This document shows positions 49,780-61,123 of a stretch of DNA of 64,000 bases, piece after piece. The translations under genes and the position numbers were made by a program. Every line of letters begins with the position of its first letter. Positions within the stretch are counted from its first letter, which is position 1. The stretch covers positions 62,001-126,000 of the forward strand of contig FMBT01000324.1 of assembly GCA_900095095.1 (NCBI GenBank), in the 5' to 3' direction. Source of the stretch: Fragilariopsis cylindrus CCMP1102 (Eukaryota; Bacillariophyta; Bacillariophyceae; Bacillariales; Bacillariaceae). Under the pieces are notes generated by a model, which saw only the letters and a program-made list of their open reading frames with translations, did no database searches and was not told where the DNA came from.

Positions 49780-50673
49780 CGTTGTTGCTTTCCTCCTCTC
49801 TGGTCGTCACCCAGTAAAGATGAATATGACACCAACCAATCTACTAGGTGGCCTCGTTCGCGAAATTTAACGAAAAATGAAGCGAAGGAACTTAAATACA
49901 ATTTTTAAAGTATCCACCAAAGATTCTTCCAAAAATGCAATTTTTTGATTGATTCGTTCACGATAAGAGTGCTAGTAGAATGGCGAAGTGCAATATTCCT
50001 TCAGAAGTAGAGGTAGCAACAGGCTTTCGTATTCGTTCTTCCTGACTGTTTCTCTGTCCTACTCATCTTGGTCTACCGTGTATGAATACTCCGATATTGA
50101 ATATTCAACAAGACAACATGAGACATGACATCTATTTTAACATAGTACGAAGTATTCAGTTCAGTACGACTAAGTTACCGGTACTGTCATTGATATATTA
50201 TGTACAGCGCGTTTATAAATAAGTTTATAAAATCCGCAAAAGTAGAATTCCCCCTCCCCCCAACAAAAATTCAAGGGATTGCTGTTCACATGATGTTTTC
50301 TAATTTCAACATCAAAAGTATCAATCGCAAATACAGTATGATAGATAACTTCACTGCATATTATCTATAAGTTTTTGCATTTCAATTATCCCTTCAGGGA
50401 CATTGATATTTTTACATACTCTCACATGTAGATCAAATGGTTTGGATACTTTGTTATTGCTTCGAAGTTGTTTCTTCCTTTTTGTACGAAACTATTAGTA
50501 CTCTTGACAAGCATGAAGTCATCTGCATAATTGGTGGAGATGGAGTATCTATTGTCAAATATCCTCTCATATTACTGATAATATTATGGACATCATCTAG
50601 AAAGTACATAATCACGTTAAGAAGATCCAAACAATGACATACAGAATATCCATAATTATGATATGAACTATTG

Positions 50674-50709
<36 letters not shown>

Positions 50710-50747
50710 AATATTGTATTGCATTTTAAATAAAGACTATATATTTA
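49780..50747. other. Intergenic stretch, about 970 bp
   Basis: This lies upstream of the muHD gene. It contains GTAC-rich words near 50143-50185 and a (TA)n run at 50676-50703. A frame at 50437-50637 (hydrophobic, no conserved motif) is not supported as a gene. Confidence 0.45.
50676..50703. repeat. (TA)n microsatellite
   Basis: About 14 TA units just downstream of the 621-residue plastid-type protein gene. Confidence 0.9.
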
Positions 50748-52616
50748 TTATTCATCAGGAACGATTCTTCCTGGTGCCACTTCTTTAACTAGATCTCCAT
50801 CTTTAGAATTCAGTTCCTCAAACCATCGAAGATCGTGTTGTCTACCAACAGCTCTCTCTTTGGGTGTATTATAAGGCCTATTGTCTTCCTGGATCTTTGG
50901 CTCTGCTCGCAGATTCTTTTCACCCATATCTCCAATACTGTTGAACATATTGGTTAAAGCACCGAAAGGATTACTGTCCCCACTCTCGCTTTCAGGCGAC
51001 GCCTCGACCTTGGGTTTAGGACCAACAAGTTGGCTCATACCACCCGCACTTTCGTACGTGTTGTCCAAAAATCGAACTAACGACTGTACGGGATAATTGA
51101 ACGTATATGTTTCGAAAAAGGCAGGATTATTAGGGTCGATACTAGCCTCCGAGCTTAAGTACTTTTCGTACGGATCTCGAGCATCGTCCGTTCCAACCGC
51201 CATGGCTTTATATAATTGTTCGACCTTCATGGTAACGTCGGCGTATGGATCTAATTGCATATTCTCCAATTGTATATACAAGCGTCGCATCCCCTCTCGT
51301 AAGCCTTCAGGTGTAATGCCTCGAGCAGGGCAGAATTCGTCAATCATGTACTTCCGTAATGCTGTTCCACCTTTGATTTTGAGAGCGTCTTCCAAAAAGA
51401 CGATTTCCGGTGGGAAGTCTGCATATAGTGCCTCTGTTTCGACAAATTGTTTGCACATTTGTTGTGCCATGGCGCAAACTTGTGTGCATTCTTTAAGCGA
51501 AAATAGGATAGGTGCGTCCTTCATAAATCGCTTAGGGTCTCCCCTATCCCTATTAAATTTGTTCTTACGGTCGTTTTCAAAGGAGTCAGCATCTAAAACT
51601 TTCTTTTCCCAATGGGCAACCATCCCCTTCAACACGAGGTAGTTTCCAACCCGTTCGTAGAGATCCCCGTCGCAGAAACTCATAATTTCTAAATTTCCAA
51701 AATTCGGTCCGATGCGTCCCTCAGCATCTTGCAAGATTTGTCGAAACGGAGCTGAAATATGATTTTCTAACGTAAGGAAATTTATCCACAGCTTTTTCCA
51801 CACTTCCTTGGCTTCTATAATATCGCCTTTAGACGCGACATGGAATGTCCACCGTCCAAGTGTTTTTTTCATCCGATATCCCAAAAAGTCACGGTTGGCT
51901 AGAACAAAGTCAATGGCCTTATTGGCTACGGATGGGTGAACAGGAATACCACGTTTATCATCATCCAATGAGACAAAACATGCTTCCTTAAGTTGTTCCA
52001 CCATGTCCGGCACCTCAATGGTCTTTGTATCAAAGCGATATTTTTCACGAACGTCGGGGGGAGCACCCGGAAACATTTGTGCGAATCGAGCATCCGGTCC
52101 TAAGTTGCTAAGCTTCACAGCCTTACGTGTAACAACATCCATAACCTTTTGTCCTTGAGCTAAAATTTCTGTTCCCGTTTCCTCATCGATAATTACGGTA
52201 GAAACTTCTGGACGCATTTCGTACCGTCTCTGGGATTCTTCCATCGCTGCTGCTCTTTGCTCATTATCAATAGATGGATCAGGATTCAGATCCGTGGACG
52301 CGGAAGGGGGCGCAGTTGACGTTGCAGTCGTTCCCGATGCTTGCGTTTTTTCTGTCTCTTCTTTCGTTCCTTGAGCATCTTCTATGACATCACGAAAATC
52401 TTTCGATCGTCCCTGTTTCTGCACTGCTGCTCGACGGGCTTTACGAGACTTAGCGAATAGGGAAGAAGATGATTGTCGAGAAGACTTTGCTTCAAAAAAG
52501 GTTATCACAGAACACGAACGAGTAATTGGCTTTGGTAACATCGAAAAGGCATTAGTCCCATCATCGTTGTCATAAACGGACAGGACGAAAAGAAATAGTG
52601 CCGTTTTGGTAAACAT
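50748..52616 (-). CDS. Uncharacterised plastid-type protein, signal peptide plus conserved alpha-helical body
   Basis: A single-exon protein of about 621 residues. The N-terminus MFTKTALFLFVLSVYDNDDG leads to TNAFSMLPKP, a signal peptide with an Asn-Ala-Phe-Ser joint of the diatom plastid ASAFAP type, followed by a Ser/Arg-rich transit region. Residues ~55-135 are charged and disordered. From ~150 the body is compact and conserved-looking (LGPDARFAQMFPGAPPDVRE, GRWTFHVASKGDIIEAKEVW, FGNLEIMSFCDGDLYERVGN, PILFSLKECTQVCAMAQQMC, IKGGTALRKYMIDEFCPARG), and ends with a Gly/Pro/Ser-rich tail. I know no catalytic motif in it. It is probably a stramenopile plastid protein of unknown function. The frame is intact. 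Confidence 0.75.
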   Translation of the reverse strand: MFTKTALFLFVLSVYDNDDGTNAFSMLPKPITRSCSVITFFEAKSSRQSSSSLFAKSRKARRAAVQKQGRSKDFRDVIEDAQGTKEETEKTQASGTTATSTAPPSASTDLNPDPSIDNEQRAAAMEESQRRYEMRPEVSTVIIDEETGTEILAQGQKVMDVVTRKAVKLSNLGPDARFAQMFPGAPPDVREKYRFDTKTIEVPDMVEQLKEACFVSLDDDKRGIPVHPSVANKAIDFVLANRDFLGYRMKKTLGRWTFHVASKGDIIEAKEVWKKLWINFLTLENHISAPFRQILQDAEGRIGPNFGNLEIMSFCDGDLYERVGNYLVLKGMVAHWEKKVLDADSFENDRKNKFNRDRGDPKRFMKDAPILFSLKECTQVCAMAQQMCKQFVETEALYADFPPEIVFLEDALKIKGGTALRKYMIDEFCPARGITPEGLREGMRRLYIQLENMQLDPYADVTMKVEQLYKAMAVGTDDARDPYEKYLSSEASIDPNNPAFFETYTFNYPVQSLVRFLDNTYESAGGMSQLVGPKPKVEASPESESGDSNPFGALTNMFNSIGDMGEKNLRAEPKIQEDNRPYNTPKERAVGRQHDLRWFEELNSKDGDLVKEVAPGRIVPDE

Positions 52617-53143
52617 TATTTTGAATCTGTTATGTTGTTGTCGTGCTCTATTTGACTACAACCTCTTCTTCCTGAATATGTATTGTTACTTCTGGGATTA
52701 ATACGGTAGCTAATACTTTGTATGTCAAATGTTAGACGAAGTTGAATGGATAAATCTAAAAGCGGGTAACTTACTGTAATAGAGTATCGCCGTACAAGTT
52801 CAAAGTGATGGATGGATGATTATGTGATTGTGTGCTGCAACGTTATCGTGATTGATTTGGCGCTGAGTTTATCGATCATGCTACTCAACATACCGCCAGA
52901 GTGGAACACGTGGAAGTAAATATTTTTCTTTTCTTTTTCTTAACAATAAAATAGAAGAATACAAGCATTATGTGCTGTGTACTAAACCATTGCTATTATA
53001 AAAATCAAAATGGAGGGATGGCTAACCTTACCAGTAGTCCTAGTGAGTTTGAAACTTAGACAATAGGTAGTGACTTTTCCTTGGATTCAGCTCAACATTA
53101 AGTCCATCTTATCTTGTGATAAGTGTAACATAAGATGCCAAGA

Positions 53144-53173
53144 TATATACCGGTATGCATATACCGGTATATA
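53144..53173. repeat. Paired palindromes ATACCGGTAT
   Basis: Two copies of the perfect palindrome ATACCGGTAT are separated by GCAT, itself symmetric, so the whole 30-bp block is close to a perfect inverted repeat (with TATA flanks). It could form a hairpin or bind a dimeric factor. Confidence 0.75.
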
Positions 53174-54038
53174 TGTATTTATTATTGTGGAAAAATTATT
53201 TATTATACCAACCTGAGTTCTTTCTAGACTGACATTTTCTTTAATGACAGATGGTTTAAGAAAATACACATTATGCTGATCACTTTCGATTTGATCTAAC
53301 CTACTATGTATCCTATACTACAAGCTCATTCCACACTCTTGTCTCATCCCACACTACACAGAACCGGCAGCTTTGAATTCAAGAAATCCCACCCTCCATC
53401 CTTCCTTCAACCTAGAATAATTATAATTGTTCTGGAACTTTTTCTACTAGGGCTTCAAAGAAGCAGGAAGACATACACGTTAATCACATCTTTGAGTGCG
53501 TGAAACAAGATTATAAATATAATTATTAAAACATTTTTCATTTGTCTGCTGCAAGGTCAAGAAGAACAAGAAATACTGACATCAATAAGACCATCATTAC
53601 CATCATTATCATAGCAGTTTGTATATCAAAGCAAAATGCTGTGATATTTCATTGCAACATTACTCAGAGAAAACAGTGATAATTTTGCTGGACATCATCA
53701 TCTTTTTTGAGAAGTTGGATATGATGAGTTCTCAAATGGATAATTTAGTGCTCAGAGTGCGTTAGGAAGAATATAATAATACCCTTCATCTATCATAGTC
53801 AAAATATGGGATGAGGACCCATGGGTCTGGTATATTATCATATCCCTGACATAGAATCGATGATATTGTCAAAGACTGGAGTATAACACAACATTATATG
53901 ATATTTCTGTCAACTCTCTCGTATGATACAGCTTACTAACAAAAATGGTTCCAATACAAAATATGCCTACTCCTCCTTCTGGCTGTTTAATATGAAAATA
54001 ATCAGAATCTGCTAGCTAGTAGAAGACTCTTTGTAACT

Positions 54039-54082
54039 AGCAAAATAGAGGAAATGATACAGCAAAATAGAGGAAATGATAC
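54039..54082. repeat. 22-bp tandem duplication
   Basis: Two perfect adjacent copies of a 22-base unit beginning AGCAAAATAGAGG. It lies about 110 bp beyond the 3' end of the TMEM104-like gene. Confidence 0.85.
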
Positions 54083-54194
54083 AAAGTCATTATTTTACAT
54101 ACAGTAATACTAATACTAGTATAGGATAACCGCTACATCAGATAGAGTGGATCTATTGTCAAATCCCATTTACTTTAAAGGTCCAAAAGATAGG

Positions 54195-56408
54195 TTAGGA
54201 TATTATCAATGTTACAAGAACTCCCAGCACCATGAGAGTACCAACCCAAAGTATCAGATTGGCAATCACTGTCGACGAGCCATAGTTCGTATAATACGTG
54301 TCTAAAGCAAAATGCCTACGTTTTGCAATTGCTCTACTTGACACGTAAAGTATTGCCGGGAAGGAGAGACCAACCAAAAAGCCAGTTGTTCCAGTATAGT
54401 CTGTAATGACACCCAACTCTCTCACCATAATGCCCAAAATTATAGGCGGGATACTAGACAACAATCGAAAGCCAGACTTGAGCCAACGGTTGTTTTCGAC
54501 TTCGTGTATGCGATTGCCATAGGCTGCACCAAATAGATTATTGCCTAACGTAATTGCATTCAAGGGATAAGCACTAACGACGTCGATGGCAGGGAATAGA
54601 ATGATATACATTGATACAGCTTTAGTCCACCAAGCCGCTCCTACAATATTTCCTTGTTCGTCGAGGTGTCCAGTATTAGCATGAAACGAGTTCCAATTCA
54701 AATTAGAAGACTGTTCAATTCTCTTTCCAAAGGTCGATCCTAAGGTTAAACCTAAAATAAGATATGCTACCACCGTAAATACATTTGTAGAAGTGAAGAC
54801 AACACCGACTTTGCGCTTATCTGCTGTCGGATGAGTCAAACCCTAAATATGAATTTATTCGAAAAAATAGAAAAATCAATAGTGAAAAAAGAAAAATAGT
54901 AGTCGATAAGTTCGCGATCCTCTCAGAAGAAATATCGCAACAATAAAGATGATGGTAGAATCAAAAAAGAGCTTTCATCAAAGATACATATTGCATAAGC
55001 TAACGACAACGACCGACGACAAAAGCATGAATATATGTCGGCAACGCATCGCAACGATCGAAAGAACAACGAGATAAAAACTAGAAACTTACAGGAATAG
55101 AATGATGAAATATATTTGCAAAAATTAATATGGGTAACGTCTTCGCGATTCCTGCAAATCGAAAGTTGTCGACTTCGTTATTCGTACCCGTTATCGCTGA
55201 CGTTTCTGAAACATCATCAGCACAAATTGCAGAAGTTCCAATCATTAGGAAAAACATTAGAAATCGACATCCAGTCAGAAATACCTGTAGAGGAACTTGT
55301 TCGTCCAATTCAAGGCACGATAATGGTACAACAATGCAGCCAAAAATTATGGCATAACATAAGTAATTTAAGGAGGCTGGCGATGATGCAAGATGAGAAG
55401 CATATTCTGAGACGATATCTTCTTGATCCGAAGAAAAGATAGGAATTGCTATTGCCATTGCTGACGCAAAAACACTTGTGTATGCCCACAGGGCGCCGCA
55501 CATGTAAAGAGAAATGACAAGTGTGTAGATTCGTAGACCACGCTTTCCCAAAAAAATACGACAGAGAGCATTGACTTCAAATTTCCGTTCCTTGACAATA
55601 TATTTTGGTTGGTTCGCATTTTTTTGTCGTATTACTATCATATGACGATTTGTCGACTGTTCTTGTAACGGTGATTTGTTGGTGTTGGATGTCACATCTT
55701 GGAAGGATGTCAGAGAAAGTGATTTATGGAATTTTTTGTTATCCTCATCTTGCTTGTTGCCTTTTCGATTTTGACTGACATCATCGTTAAGATATTCTTT
55801 CTGGTACGATGACGATGACGCCGCTGTTGTTTCTTTCAAACTTTCCTTCTGCAATCGACGCATTAATTTTTCCCGTTCTCTTTGAGGTTTTAATAGGACT
55901 CTTTCTCCATTGATACGATTACCCGACGGTGCCGATATTCCTTCTTTCGTATTATTATTGTCCTTCCAGTGAAATTGCTCATCCACCATAGCTTCAGCCC
56001 TAGCCATTGTCTCTAGCACAAAGTCTTTAGCTATATCCGACCCAATAGCCGCAATAATCAACATAATAGATGACAACATTAATCCACTCTGGACGAAGGC
56101 CCATGGAATCGTGAGAAACCCAGCTATAATTGAAAAAAATGATGAATAAAATAACTTGTAAGACATAGTAAACGAGCGTTACTTGTATTCTAACACAAAT
56201 ACACACCTCCTAAAATATAATTTATGGTAAAGCAAAATGCTACAGGTCCAGAGAATCCTTGGGGCTCTGCTTCTCCTGCTTTTTTAACTGGGACCCAGTA
56301 CGGTGAGGCAGCTTCGGAATAAGTACCAGAGGAGGCTGATTCAACATCTGCCTCCATCCTACTATCTTGTACACTTATCGCTGCATAGTTGGCTGGTTGT
56401 TCAGTCAT
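54195..56408 (-). CDS. TMEM104-like amino-acid-transporter-fold membrane protein
   Basis: Three exons: 56408-56207, 56123-55093 and 54842-54195 (GT-AG introns 56124-56206 and 54843-55092), 626 residues. The start MTEQPANYAAISVQDSRMEA is preferred over an upstream non-ATG codon. Hydrophobic segments begin at GPVAFCFTINYILGAGFLTI and PWAFVQSGLMLSSIMLIIAA, and about nine more follow. FEVNALCRIFLGKRGLRIYT before a helix is typical of the TMEM104 branch of the SLC38-like amino acid/auxin permease superfamily. A long Lys/Ser/Asn cytosolic loop (about residues 115-215) is lineage-specific. The other helices read LCYAIIFGCIVVPLSCLEL, LQVFLTGCRFLMFFLMIGTS, FTVVAYLILGLTLGS and ILFPAIDVVSAYPLNAI. Substrate is unknown. 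The frame is intact. Confidence 0.83.
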
Positions 56409-57082
56409 CGTTTTCTTTACTCGTGCTATCAACGGGTGGAGATCTCACAAGCAAGTTGATGGTATCAATTCGAATGTGAGTTATTGGTTTCCGTAATTAA
56501 AATGCAAGCGCAATCGACTCCGAATCTTTGTGTTGTGATTACGATCGACGTCGTTTGTCGTTGTCGTTTTTGATGATTAAATTTGTATCGAGTATTATTT
56601 AAAAAAAGCATGCCGCTTTTGACGCTCTTTTGTTTTACGACGTCATCTACTGTTCATTGTACTGTGCGTACTTCCATTCAGCTCCTCGACTCCAGACATG
56701 GATAATTTTGTTAATGAAAAATGGGTGAAAAATAATGTAAAAAATCAAAAATCCCATTAATATTTTGAAGTTATACCAAGTAAAGTTGGAGAGAAGTAAA
56801 ATGCATATGTAGCTTTTGATATGTTTCGCATTATGCATCAGTATTGGGATTTTTATTGATTCATATCTTGATTATATTGAGTATATAATTTTTCGCTCTT
56901 CTTTGGACTGTTATTTCAAAAGTAGGTCTTATTACTTGCTCTAATAGTAATGCATTTGTGTACTCCATTTTCTCTAGAAAACAAAGTTACTATGGGATAT
57001 AACATACACACACGCATATACGCACACAACACGTAACATGTAAATTTTTGGGTTATTGTATGTTAGTATGTTACTTTTCTAT
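56409..57082. other. Intergenic spacer
   Basis: About 670 bp upstream of the TMEM104-like gene and beyond the 3' end of TOP6A. AT-rich, no gene. Confidence 0.4.
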
Positions 57083-58790
57083 TTAGATCCAATCCCCTTC
57101 CCTGAGTTTTCTTGGCAGGTATTCTTCTGTAATGTATTGGAAGCCGAAGCTGCTTAGAGCCTGAATTTCTGCTTTTTTCTTCGTTTTTATCATATTTTCT
57201 ATTTCTTTCATCCATTTGGGGTTCTTTTGAATGAACTCTTCATTTAGCAACTCCTTTCCTGTCTTGATATCATTTTCCGTCATGTCTAATCTACATTGAT
57301 CAGGTAAATCATACTTGTCGAGATCAGTCGGACGTAATCCGAGCCACATAATGTTTGGTGTCGTAAGTGATGCCGAATCATAACTCATATTTTTACTTCC
57401 GGACATGTAGACACTTAAAATTTTCAAGCCGTATGGATCAGAATCCACCAAGCCAAGGACTGGGATCTGAAGTTCGTTGGTAATACGAGATAAGAACATC
57501 CGCGAAGCAACATCTGGTTGTCCCTTCGCCGTAATTACAATGCACGGATATTTATTGTAGAAACGATCTTCCTATACACATGACCATATATATTTGTTGT
57601 TGTTGTTGTTGTAGTTGAGGCATTTCCATTATTTTTAGGAAAGCAAGCGGTTTTGTCAGAATAGGTGACTGTACAAAGAAAATTCAAGAACTAATACAAC
57701 CAATTGCACAAAACATAACATCCTGTTGTGCTTATACAGGTAGGGCTGTACTGTACTGTACTGTACTGGATTATACGTACCGCCATTCTCATGTATGCAG
57801 CTTCCTTCTCAACAAGCAAAATGAATTCGGCATCGCTCCGAATATTCTCAATCTTGTCAATGTAGGGTGGAATTGCCTTCCCTCCTACTCCCATTCTAAG
57901 TTCAAAATAAGTGGAATGATTACAATTTACATAAACAAATAAGAATAAGAATATTAGTGTTAATAGAAGCACGCATAATAAATGGAGGAAAACTGATGAT
58001 GTAAAGATATGTGATGGGTGTAATAGTATGTAATGTAATCAGCACTTCAAAGTAGTACGTACTTAGTGCAATCAATAAAATCACCATCCTCTTCAAATTG
58101 GATTCGTCCCACAACCAGACCTTTGTCACTGGCAACGACATGAAGATTCGATCGAGTACAACCGATCATTGTCGCAACATCATCCAACACACCGTCGGAT
58201 TCTGCTTGGTCAACAAATAATTTAACATCAGTGTAAAATAAATCACGTTTGGTAATATGAATTCGTTTGACGAGTACTGCATGCAATAGCTGCATAACTC
58301 GTAGTGTAATTGCAGACTTCCGAGATTCACGTACGTTCAAGAAACTGCGACCTACACGTTTCCCTCCAAGAACTAAACGATCCCTATCCTTCAAGTAAAT
58401 CTGATTCGAAGATGCTCGACTAGGTATTTCCATAGAAAATCCTTTTTTCTGGAGGACCTGTCGAGTTATTTGTAGAGCAACACCCTCGATCCCCTCCAAT
58501 ACTTCCGTGGTACTAAGTTCATCAACTTCAACTATATCCTTTGGAATGGCATTGCTATCGTCATCACTAGGTGTACCAGTGGTAGCAGCCTCTCTTTTTT
58601 TTCTTCGCAGCTTTTCCTTAAGTTCCCGACATTTGGCCAAGACTATATCAGCATCGGCAGCAAGCTTTACCTCTACGCGTTTCCGGTTCTTTTTCTTTCC
58701 GGTAGCGCTGGCGGCGATAAATAATGATGAAGCTTCTGCTGCATCTACTACTGGAGGCGGGACCGTACGTGATCGCTTTTTGGTTGACAT
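57083..58790 (-). CDS. TOP6A: DNA topoisomerase VI subunit A (SPO11-3 type)
   Basis: The A subunit of the type IIB topoisomerase shared by archaea, plants and algae. It cuts both DNA strands through a Tyr and in plants is needed for endoreduplication. Exons are 58790-58063, 57895-57781 and 57571-57083 (GT-AG introns 57896-58062 and 57572-57780), 443 residues. The catalytic motif [12 protein letters not shown] places Tyr near 186. The Toprim part has [54 protein letters not shown] and [20 protein letters not shown] (the D-x-D pair near 324/326). [14 protein letters not shown] and [17 protein letters not shown] are characteristic of the plant TOP6A branch rather than meiotic SPO11-1. The N-terminal ~80 residues are basic and extra. 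No B subunit is in the window. Confidence 0.95.
57594..57612. repeat. (TTG)n microsatellite in TOP6A intron 2
   Basis: About six TTG units inside the second intron of TOP6A. Confidence 0.85.
57748..57769. repeat. (TGTAC)n microsatellite in TOP6A intron 2
   Basis: Four TGTAC units close to the donor of the second TOP6A intron. The same GTAC word is frequent in spacers of this window. Confidence 0.85.
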
Positions 58791-59367
58791 GGTTGCTTAT
58801 ACGGTGTATGCTTTTAAACTTTACGGATGATTAAATGATTGATTGAACAACAATTTAAAAGCTATCTATTCTACAGTACTCTATTTGACTACTGTATGAG
58901 ACCCTGTGAAAGATACTGTAAGTAGAAGTAACAGTATGTCATTTATTGTCAAGGAAGTACGGTACATTCTTGTACGTGTTGAGTGAGAGCACGGATTCGA
59001 GATGTGAGATTTGAGATTTGGTTTTCGCGAAAATCTACGACTCGATCGATCTACTGTATCGATCGAAATCAAATACTGTAACTAACTGATACTGTGGTGA
59101 AATATTCAATGAAAATGGTTTTCTCATGTCCAAGACAGTACTATATTATGGAATGAAACTACGTACAATGCAGTAATGGAAGGTAAAAATGAGCCAGCCT
59201 AGGAGTCTAGCTAATTTTGAATCCATTTAAAACAACTACATACTTTTTATGATATTATTATTTGTTGTTTAAGTACTGTTCGCGTAAACAATCCAGTTAT
59301 TTTGTTTTGTTAGTTAGTTAGCTGGTATGGTATGTTATTATTTCTCATCTCCTACTTCACTTTATCT
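58791..59367. other. Intergenic spacer TOP6A/NAGK
   Basis: About 580 bp containing the presumed TOP6A promoter. It holds several ACTGTA/TACTGT words (58873, 58896, 58916, 59054, 59076) and a CGATCGATC patch (59042-59066). No gene is seen. Confidence 0.4.
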
Positions 59368-60328
59368 TCAAGAGCTGACATAAGTACCTCCTTCTCCAGA
59401 ACCTGTTCCAGCAGAACCTCCTGCCAAGACCTCCTTGAGTAGTGCATGAGGGACTCTTCCGTCTGTAATGAATGCACCTTTCACGCCCAATTCAACTGCA
59501 CTCGTTGCGTACTGCAATTTATTCAAGTAAATTTAAGTCAACATATAGACGAAATACGAGGAATAGATTATGGCGTTAGATTAGAATACAGTGATTTTCA
59601 AATTATATAGTATCACAACATTATAGATCCGCAAATCAACATCAACATCTACAACAACACCAATAAACAATAATACGTACTGATACTTTAGGAATCATTC
59701 CACCGGTAATTGTTTCATCGTCGATCAAGGCATTTACATCATCACAACTTAATGTAGGTAATAGTTTCATTTCCTTGTCTAAAACTCCAGCAATATCAGT
59801 TAAAAACAAGACACGAGCAGCACGAAGTTCTCCAGCAATTCTACCAGCTGCTACGTCTGCATTTACATTGTACGCAATGTCCTTTTCTTCGCCGATGCCG
59901 GTTCCAATAGGAGACACAACGGGGCATATCCCCATATCAAGTAATTGGTTCAGTAATTCTGTGTTGACACTGTCTACTTCTCCAACAAAACCAAGATCGT
60001 ATCCATCCTTATCAATTTTTTTCACACATTGTAATAAATTATCATCTCGACCTGACAATCCTATAGCACGACCACCAGCACTACAAATCGTAGATGAAAT
60101 CTCCTTGTTGACACTACCGCATAAAACCATTTCAGCAACATCGACGACATCTGTCGATGAAACACGCATACCGCCTTCAAATCGCGATTCTACACCAACC
60201 TTTTCCAGCATCGCATTGATTTGTGGTCCACCTCCATGAACAACAAGGATCCGTACACCCAAATTTTGTAATGTAACAACGTCTTGGCAAAACCCGGCTT
60301 TCAGTTCGGGTGATGTCATAGCATTCTT

Positions 60329-60375
<47 letters not shown>

Positions 60376-60759
60376 TATATTTATTTATACAATGAAGATA
60401 AGTGAAAAAAGCAGCAAAATATTAGTAAAATAAACGAATGACAAACGAGCGAGAGAAATACCGTAACGTTAAAAAGGAAAAGCACATAAAGATTTTTAAG
60501 ATACATTTTTTTCACAAAATTCACACACGTACCCCACCATATTTGACAACAACGGTCTGACCTCTTAATGATCTAGCAGCATCGGAAATTGTTTCGGCTA
60601 CATCAGAAAAGTTTTCAGGTGCTCCCTTCGTCGCAAGGGACAAAGAAGATAACGACGAAGCTGGTGATGACGACGATGCGGGTGAGATAAAACCCGACGC
60701 TCCCGATAGTAGTAAATTAAATACTGTGGCAATCGCAATATTGACGTAAATAGTTTCAT
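59368..60759 (-). CDS. NAGK: Acetylglutamate kinase, plastid-targeted
   Basis: It phosphorylates N-acetylglutamate in arginine/ornithine synthesis. Exons are 60759-60533, 60325-59681 and 59511-59368 (GT-AG introns 60326-60532 and 59512-59680), about 338 residues. A hydrophobic presequence ends in LLLSGASGFISPA, i.e. signal peptide plus Ala-Ser-Gly-Phe, the plastid ASAFAP pattern. Enzyme motifs are TVVVKYGGNAM (ATP-side Lys), LVVHGGGPQINAMLEK, GGMRVSSTDVVDVAEMVLCG, AIGLSGRDDNLLQC, PVVSPIGTGIGEEKDIAYNV, ADVAAGRIAGELRAARVLFL and TGGMIPKVSYATSAVELGVK. These match the hexameric, arginine-sensitive and PII-controlled class of plants and algae. The tail is Gly-rich. The frame changes by -1 near 60746-60748, inside the signal peptide. 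With it all three exons have lengths divisible by three. The gene is head-to-head with EBP2. Confidence 0.94.
60334..60370. repeat. (CA)n microsatellite at splice acceptor of NAGK intron 1
   Basis: About 18 CA units on the plus strand, (TG)n in transcript sense. They end only about eight bases from the acceptor ATATAAAG, so they occupy the place of the polypyrimidine tract. Confidence 0.92.
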
Positions 60760-61123
60760 GATGGCTTTTATTATATACTTTATGCTTGTCTATTCCACTC
60801 TGTCACCGATTGTGATTTGTGACATCTTATAATATAATTTGAAATTACATTTTTCGATCTTAGAGTGACGAATGATGATGGGATTGAAGGAGTTAAAGTT
60901 GAAAGTGCGAACACGCACGTGGAGGGAAGGACGGACCACCAATCATATTTTTCGCCCTCAACAGTTTTATCTCTCGATTCAACAAAAGAAACAATCACTG
61001 AGAAGACCAAACAATCTCGGATTTGCATTATTAATAGAATACTAGTAACGTGACTACTAGATAACATTAAGTTAATAAGATAAGATATCCGAATCCTCAG
61101 CTCTTTTGCGTGAAAGTAGTATC
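60760..61123. promoter_or_regulatory. Shared promoter region, NAGK/EBP2
   Basis: A 364-bp divergent spacer. A pseudo-open frame crosses it on both strands without motif. No specific element is recognised. Confidence 0.35.

Larger units (their letters stand above)
52617..54194. other. Intergenic stretch, about 1.6 kb
   Basis: This lies upstream of the plastid-type protein gene and downstream of the TMEM104-like gene. It holds a palindromic ACCGGTA pair (53144-53173) and a 22-bp tandem duplication (54039-54082). No coding signal is seen. Confidence 0.45.

Noticed and set aside
50437-50637. Plus-strand frame of 66 codons, hydrophobic
   Set aside because: No family motif, no splice partner, and biased AT-rich codons like the flanking spacer.
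57745-57770. Short regular repeat that might suggest a CRISPR-like array
   Set aside because: The units are five bases with no spacers, inside a TOP6A intron. It is a microsatellite.
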